64,000 nt of DNA from Scleromitrula shiraiana (Eukaryota > Ascomycota > Leotiomycetes > Helotiales > Sclerotiniaceae), in the NCBI GenBank assembly GCA_028455995.1, contig JABELC010000001.1:3460501-3524500 (forward strand), written 5' to 3'. Shown here one piece after another: positions 57,689 through 64,000 of this stretch (position 1 is its first letter; every line of letters begins with the position of its first letter). The translations under genes were made by a program, and so were the position numbers. The notes under the pieces were generated by a model that was given only the letters and a program-made list of their open reading frames with translations, ran no database searches and was not told the origin of the DNA.

Positions 57689-59889
57689 ATGGTTTCTACC
57701 AAAGAAATCAAATCTACTCAGAGACATTCTATGAATTCTCCGAATTTACATGCAACTCGCAGAAGTTATTATTTAGCTTCTTCTTCTTCTGGATCTACTA
57801 TTACTTACAACAATAATGAAAACTCTAAACCACGAAGAACAACTTCATTACCAACTATGCAAACCGATATGTATACTACGGAATCATCGATATCCGGTCC
57901 ACAAAGACCTGAATCTTCTAATTCATCAAGGAGATCAGTATCTGGAATGAAACAACTTTTACCACTCAAACTCAACTCACCTCAAATACCCGACTCTGAA
58001 TCTTGTTATTCATTTGGATCAACTTCAAGTCGCAGGACGACTTTTGGTTTTAACAGACAATTGGGAAGTTTATCAAAATCGGAAAGCATTGCATCAAGGA
58101 GATCGGCCAATCATCGATTAGATATACAACCAGCAAGACACCGAGATACTCCTATCTACTCCAAGACTGGAACTCCTTTATTTAATAATTCATTCAATGC
58201 TGACAAAAGGAATTGTACACGTTGTTCGGAAGAACCAACTTGCAGTGTTTCATGTATCATTGATGATTATGAAGGATTCAGTGATTCGAGTTCTGGGAGT
58301 CGATATGATTCCGATTATTCGAATCATCATGATGAAGATAGTGAAGCATCAACACCGATCTCGAGAAGAAGAAATTCCGACTTCTCTTTTCAATGTGTTG
58401 GTGAACATGTTCCAAGAGGAACTTCATCATGGTTTGGAAGTCCAATTCAACAACGAAAAGTATCACGATCAGTTGAGAGTCTTCAAACACTTGTATCGGA
58501 ACATCAATCGCCTGTAGATATTGAGGAATGGCTTAGTGATAGTACTAGCATGTGTGAAAGCGAAACAGAGGATAATGATGATTTCTTTGTAAGTTTATCT
58601 CTCATGGTTATGAAATCAATATAATAACTAACGATGTCTAGGCTTGCGCAACAGCTCTTGCACCAGCCAAAGCACATGTTGTGAATGTTAACAAGTCACA
58701 ATTATCTATCAACATTCCACCCAGAACTTCTTCAATCATGAGAAAATCTAGTCGAATGAGTCGGTTTAGTTTCCGTTCCAAAGCTTCTGATGTTAAACCA
58801 CAAGAAGAAATTATCGCCGCAACAACTAAACGATCATCGTCATCATTACGCAAATCAATCTCAAAACTTCAAACTACCGATCTAACTACAAGTGCACCAT
58901 CTACACATGAACAATTACCTACATCAGAATTTGTTCCCAATCAACAAGGGCACAAACGTTCTACTCAATTTTTCACCTTACCTCCGCAACAGCAACCCCA
59001 ACAACAACCAACCGAACCCCTTCTCGATATCATGACATCAATTGAAGAAGCTACCTCTAACTTCCCTTCAAAGATGTTACTCTCCGACACTCCATGCATA
59101 ACCTCAATCAGAAAATACCTTAAAGCCACCCCCGCCCAACTCCCCAAACTCCAAATCCCATCCACAACCACCTCATCTCGTCAACGCCCTCAAACAATCT
59201 GCTACTCACCAACCACCCACACCAAATCCCACAACATCTACCCCCTCCTCGACATCCCACCAACCCCCATCTCCCCACCCCCTTCATTATCCACCTTCCA
59301 ATCCCCCTCTCTAAACAACAACGCCACCAACAACAACTCCGCCCAAAGGCACCCCCTCCCCCTCGAACCCGCAAATCTCTCTCCCCTCCGCTCCATCTTC
59401 CCCCTCACATCCGACTTCCTCCGCTCCGCTCTCTACGCTCACATCCTAACCTACATATTCATCACTTCTCTCCCGGCCCACGCCATCCCCTCCTGCTCAT
59501 CGAAATGCAAAAACCCCACCATAGCCATGACACCCAACCCCATCTACCGCAACCCATCTTTCTCGAGCTCCTCGTTCGGAATCCCCGCCAAGGCGGCTAG
59601 TACGCTGGGTATCGATATTGGGAAGAATGCGGGGCAGGGACAGGATAAGGCGGGGAAGAGTAGGAGGGAGGATATCGAGGAGAAGGTGTTGAAGTGTATT
59701 GGGAAGTTGTTGGAGGGGATGGAGGGGTTGGGTGTGGGTGTGGGGATCAAGAAGGGTATGCTTGTTAAGGGGAGGGGGAAGAGTGGGAGGATTAGTGGGG
59801 AGAAGGAGAAGAAGGGGGGTGAGGAGAAGTTGGAGGGATGGATGATTAGGAGTTTAGTGGAGGTTGTTAGGGGTGGGGAGGGGTTGTGA
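57689..59889 (+). CDS. Large Ser-rich protein of unknown function
   Basis: Predicted 715-aa protein from exons 57689–58588 and 58642–59889 (2148 nt, in frame; intron GTAAGT…GTCTAG with an AACTAAC branch site). Most of the first 480 residues are disordered and Ser/Thr/Arg-rich. One compact Cys-containing motif reads DKRNCTRCSEEPTCSVSC. An acidic stretch precedes the intron. The C-terminal 170 residues are more ordered: SPLRSIFPLTSDFLRSALYA, HILTYIFITSLP, then a basic helical end (DIEEKVLKCIGKLLEGMEGL … LEGWMIRSLVEVVRGG). I do not recognise the family. The second exon is C-rich until about 59540 and G-rich afterwards. Confidence 0.78.
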
Positions 59890-61264
59890 TGTCTTTTTCT
59901 TTGTGTTTCATTTCTCTTTTCTGTTTTTTTATTCGTTTTTTTTTGATATAAAGTTTCTCTAGCGGGATAAGGGTAGGTTGGATTGTGTTGAAATGGGTTC
60001 GGCGGGATAGCGGGTGGATGCATTTCCTTTCTTGTATTTGATAATTCCTGGTATGGATGGATGCCCGGTGCTCTTATTTCCTTTAATTTTCTTTTTCTTG
60101 TTTTATCTAGTATTTATCTATTATTAGCCTGGTGTTCTGGACTTGGACTTGGGCTAGGGATATACCTTTCTTTATCTTGGGGAGTGATGGATGAATGGAG
60201 ATGAGCTGTGTATCATGTATTGTAGGATAGGATTTGGAAGGAACATTAAAATGGGATGGATGGATGGGTGGGTGGGTGCGAGATTCATGTATACTTATTT
60301 ATGATTTGTATTCTATGGATTTATTGATGGATGCATGGTGGATGGGGATATACTATATTATTATCATGATTCGCTTTAAATAGATAATTGAAGTAACTAA
60401 ATATATGTACGGTATACAAAAATTAATTCTGTCTTGAATATTTCCATTAATATATTGTGATTTTCTTCTTCGTGTTATCGTCTTCTCTTTGGCTATTCTT
60501 AATATACGAGATAACCCATTTTCTAACGTCCGTTCAAACAAAATTCAAATATCCATATATCCTCAAGTTTTTTTCATTCCACATTTTTGTTTGAGATATA
60601 GACATCAAACTAATTTACGTTTTTTGAATTCTTCATACATATACAAACATCCAAGGTAATTAATGACTTGTAAATCTTGATATCTTAAATAGACACTCAA
60701 AACCACAATAACTGGATACACCACGCGATGGTAGCAGATAATCATATATGCATGCAAATTAGTTCAGTCATGCAGTATCACTGTTCAGAATGTATAGATG
60801 TTCGAATACATGTATTTCTCTATTTGAATCCAGGAGATATATTTAATTCCTCCCAATTAATAAATGTATGTAATCTGGCCATAATATGGCATATCCTCCG
60901 TGTAGCACAACTTACACACCTATATATATATGTATGAGTTCTTTCCTATAGATAAATTAATGTAGTCTATCGGTAACCTATCCTCGATGCCAAAGTATTA
61001 GTGCCTTCCTATTAATGAATGTATCTCGACTTTATTATACCCTCATACCAATCCGGATAATTAACCCCTCTAGCCCCCATAACTAATGAATTATTAAATG
61101 AATGAATATAGCTCGGCAGTAAATATGCCCCAAGCCAAACAAAAATATTAGATCCCGCCCATAAAGGAATATAAAAACAAAACCCTCGCTAACTCAAAAC
61201 TCCGACTCCCAAGGAACATAACCTAATCACCCCATCCAATAGCAAACCATGCTCCCCACCCAAC
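59890..61264. other. Intergenic, no gene seen
   Basis: T- and G-rich 3' sequence, GGAT/GGGT repeats at 60250–60280, then AT-rich DNA with small random ORFs. Confidence 0.5.
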
Positions 61265-62106
61265 TCAAAGCTTCCCCTCATTAACATCACTAACCGCCTT
61301 GACAAAGTCCCCCCAAAACCCACTCTCCACATCAAACGCCGCATCGCCCGTCGTAACAAAAACACTGCCCACCCCCAACTCCCTCATCGTCGCCATCGCA
61401 ACCCTCATCTCATACGCCCTACTACTAAAGCCCGTCAACCAAACCGTAGAATCCTTTTTCTGCTCCGCAGTCAGCGCACTAAGATCGTGCGCGGTTCCGC
61501 CAACCCATTCGCTCCATTTGTTTTCGATCACGACGATGTCGTCGGCGTTGGAGAAGAAGGATGCCACAGGCGCTTGCGTGTTGAGAGTTATGCTGAGGTC
61601 GTCGCTTTGGAGTTCGCTGGTGATGCGGTTGAGGGTGAAGGAGACGCCTTTGGTGGCGGCGGCGGGGACGTTGTCGATGAATATTCCCGAGACGTGGATG
61701 TCTTCTGGCTCGTGGATGGCCCAGTGTCTGTCTGACGGTGAGGGAATGAGATGTTAGTACCGGATTAAACTCGAGAGAGGAGAAAAGAGGAGAAAAGAAG
61801 AGAACAAAAACTATCAAACTTACAGGTATTAACCTCTCCCAAAACATCAGAAGTATTTTTCCCCATCATAGCAATATCAACATAGCCCAAAACCTTGGTA
61901 TTATCAAACGAATTCAACTTCGCAATCCCATCGATATAGTGCTGATCGCTTGGGAATGCATTTGCAGCTCCCGGACCGTGATCGGGATTGATGATGATGT
62001 TGAAGGGGACATTGGGGTAGGTTGTGATGGCGTTGGTTACGAAGTCCCAGGCGTGGGGGGAGGGATAGATGAAGAGGGGGAGGAGAATAGATAATGTGGC
62101 GACCAT
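61265..62106 (-). CDS. Spherulation-specific family 4 (spherulin-4) protein
   Basis: Predicted 249-aa protein, minus exons 62106–61824 and 61731–61265 (750 nt, in frame; 92-nt intron). The family core is clear: LLPLFIYPSPHAWDFV, FNIIINPDHGPGA, NTKVLGYVDIAMM, HVSGIFIDNVPAA and DIVVIENKWSEW. The fold is a TIM-barrel-like domain shared with some glycoside hydrolases; members are often extracellular and their role is poorly known. The conserved domain starts almost at residue 4, so no signal peptide is visible from this ATG; an in-frame TAA lies 15 codons upstream. A spliced upstream exon cannot be excluded. Each exon is C-rich at its start and G-rich at its end. Confidence 0.85.
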
Positions 62107-63846
62107 TTTGATGGTGGTTTGAGTGGTTGTTTTGGTTTTGGCGTAGTGCTGTTATCAGGTTGATAGGTAGAATTGGAGAGTCAAGAGGTATTAGACAACT
62201 TGATGCTACGATCAATTTGTTTTTGTTCGACTTAAAAACTATCTTCAAAGCGACTGTGTAGAATTATCCAGAATGGTAAAGATGGGGGAACTCAAAGGAG
62301 TTCCATCGAGCATTATATGCTCCTCATTCCAAGTACTGTGACTCCATCAACATATGCGCAGTTGCCATAGCAGCTACCAGTATATTCATAATTCTGCACA
62401 GTGCCGTCTATTTGCAGATTTTTGATTGACTGCGCATGAATTGTAGTGTCCCGGTGCACAAATTCACTAGAGAGGTAATGTATTATTAGTTCTCGAGGTC
62501 TTGTTGTACAACGGCCCGTTGCCATTCACCTTTCTAGATTTCCAGTCATTTACCGCAGTCGAAAATTTGAGCCTCATTTTGTACTACGTCATATGCATGG
62601 ACGATTCTTGCGCATGGAAGACAGACGTCAATGTATTTTGCGCGGAGGTAAAAATTGAAATATATGATATCTCCGTTGAGCTGGAGGGTATTTTTTGGAA
62701 TTTAAATAGCGAGCCTTTCTCGTTTGATATTTTATTCTGGGGATAAAACCAATCTCAGCGAGGCTGGTAGCTCAGCAAAGTGCGTGTTAATTCACTGTTC
62801 ATACATCTATTGAATAGTAACAATGTTGGTAGTATGATTTCATGTTCACCATGGAACAATCCAAACTTTACATTGTTCAACTCAGTATGGCGATTGTGAG
62901 TTAGTTGATATCTTTCTCGGTGGAACCTTAATTCAAAATAAGTTCGACGCTCTCGAATCTGGGATGAAAGTTCATATCAGATCAACTATGGAAAAGCAGT
63001 AAGAATGGAGCAGTATCAGACTGTCATTAAATGGAACCAACAAAGTCTGTTCGCTTGGTAGGACGTTGATATCCTCCTACGTCTTTGTACGATCTTGATG
63101 TATTTTTGAAGTGCCTAGTTTAATCAAAATCGATTTTTATATCTAAAGTTTCCCATAAACTGACCTGGTTTCCAAGTAGCTAGCTGAGAAAGTTTGCCTC
63201 CTTCTTTTCACACAACCACATGTCATAATATTGACTGTTCAACCTCTCCTTTTCAACAGTCGAATGAATGGAAAAAATCACGCTATCTGGGAGCGGCTAG
63301 ACCTAGTACTTGATTAATCGAAAACGATTAGATTCTATCTTGACGTCTATTAACCTCGGATAACTGATTAGAATGTTTCCAACTAACAAGGATTCCAAAG
63401 GATAGAAAGATATGCACTCTTCTCAAATCTCCCTGGTTCATCAACTACCAACTGATAGAGTTGTTGGTAGAGAAATTTAGATATCGTATTATTCGAACGG
63501 ATTTGCTGCATTCAGATGGGGCCAAACCTCTTGATCTATCTAGAGATAACCTGGATTCTTCTTCAAACCAAGAAAAAAAAAGTATGATTCGATCTGCAGC
63601 GTGACAAAACAACCAACTTACTAACCAACCTGAAGTAACAGTCATCATTACATGACCTTCCATAATTGGACTGTTTTCCAAAACGGGGTGAAAAATCTGT
63701 GTATGTACGATACTGCAGCACAAGCGCTTATTATCGTAAAGCCACATCATATTGGCATAAAAAGTCTATCGGGGCCCAAACTGATTTCATTATTTCTCAT
63801 ATTGAATATTTTTCTTTATCAAATAAAGCGATTCGAAAAACAAATA
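62107..63846. other. Intergenic, no gene seen
   Basis: 1.7 kb with only short ORFs lacking motifs. The first part is the spherulin-4 promoter, the last part the leader of the next gene. Confidence 0.5.
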
Positions 63847-64000
63847 ATGACTGCAAGATTCGTCGTTTCTGAGAGTAGCAAGGATGAAATTGAAAGTTTG
63901 ATGTACATCATTACTGAAGCATTTGCAGAAGATCCGATATGGAGAACGACTTTCAAGGATGTGTCAGCAGAAGGCGAACACAACTTTCTAGAGAACATGT
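63847..64000 (+). CDS. Probable GNAT-type N-acetyltransferase, 5' end only
   Basis: The window ends after 51 codons. The start MTARFVVSESSKDEIESLMY and the segment ITEAFAEDPIWRTTF resemble the N-terminus of fungal GNAT acyltransferases, in which a helix ending AF..DP precedes the first long loop. The acetyl-CoA site lies beyond the window, so the call rests on the N-terminal pattern only. Confidence 0.5.
   Translation, partial: MTARFVVSESSKDEIESLMYIITEAFAEDPIWRTTFKDVSAEGEHNFLENM

Noticed and set aside
59544..60023. Minus-strand 159-codon Pro/Ser-rich ORF
   Set aside because: Antisense to the G-rich end of the 57689 gene and its 3' UTR.

Overview
The window is nuclear DNA from a filamentous ascomycete. 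Genes are split by short GT–AG introns (about 50–125 nt) with CTAAC-type branch points. Two tRNA genes carry introns. Intergenic DNA is AT-rich and full of microsatellites, and the gene content (exo-polygalacturonase, family 43 glycosidase, sedolisin, neutral ceramidase, spherulin-4, amidoligase) fits a plant-associated saprotroph or pathogen. Overall composition resembles Leotiomycetes such as Botrytis or Sclerotinia; that placement is an inference, not a proof. There is no operon organisation, phage or intact transposon.

Layout. 0–7 kb: aromatic amino-acid decarboxylase (+), HGH1 (+), neutral ceramidase (-). 7.5–13 kb: intron-bearing tRNA-Asn, then a GH28 exo-polygalacturonase and an MFS sugar transporter in tandem (-), the transporter preceded by two GGGG/CCCC inverted repeats that match the CreA consensus. 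13.5–22.4 kb: Cid1-type nucleotidyltransferase (-), TFIIF alpha (+), BUD13 (-). 23.4–29.4 kb: GH43 glycosidase (+) with a GC–AG intron, a 3 kb repeat-rich gap holding a roughly 88-copy AAT tract, then a small unknown gene. 30.8–38.2 kb: intron-bearing tRNA-Ala (-), mitochondrial uS14m (+), Arb2-domain protein (+), a mitochondrial TPR protein (-), amidoligase (+). 38.5–46.8 kb: minisatellite plus bZIP/DUF3425 factor (+), kinase-like protein (-), GH125 mannosidase (+), coiled-coil protein (-). 47–54 kb: AT-rich gap with relic ORFs, S53 tripeptidyl peptidase (-), IPI3 (-). 54–64 kb: 3.8 kb repeat-rich gap, large Ser-rich unknown protein (+), spherulin-4-like protein (-), and the 5' end of a probable GNAT acetyltransferase (+) running off the window.

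Splice models were built by eye from donor/acceptor signals and family motifs. For every spliced gene the exon lengths sum to a multiple of three, which supports the models. The core genes are housekeeping (ribosome assembly: HGH1, IPI3; transcription and splicing: TFIIF alpha, BUD13; mitochondrial translation: uS14m). Secreted or nutritional genes (GH28, MFS, GH43, S53, spherulin-4) are scattered between them.

The most unusual signal is compositional. On the coding strand, exons tend to begin C-rich and end G-rich, and in multi-exon genes (GH43, GH28, spherulin-4) the switch restarts at each exon. A second is the neutral ceramidase, which has Thr where the described catalytic Ser of the GDxSPN motif should be.
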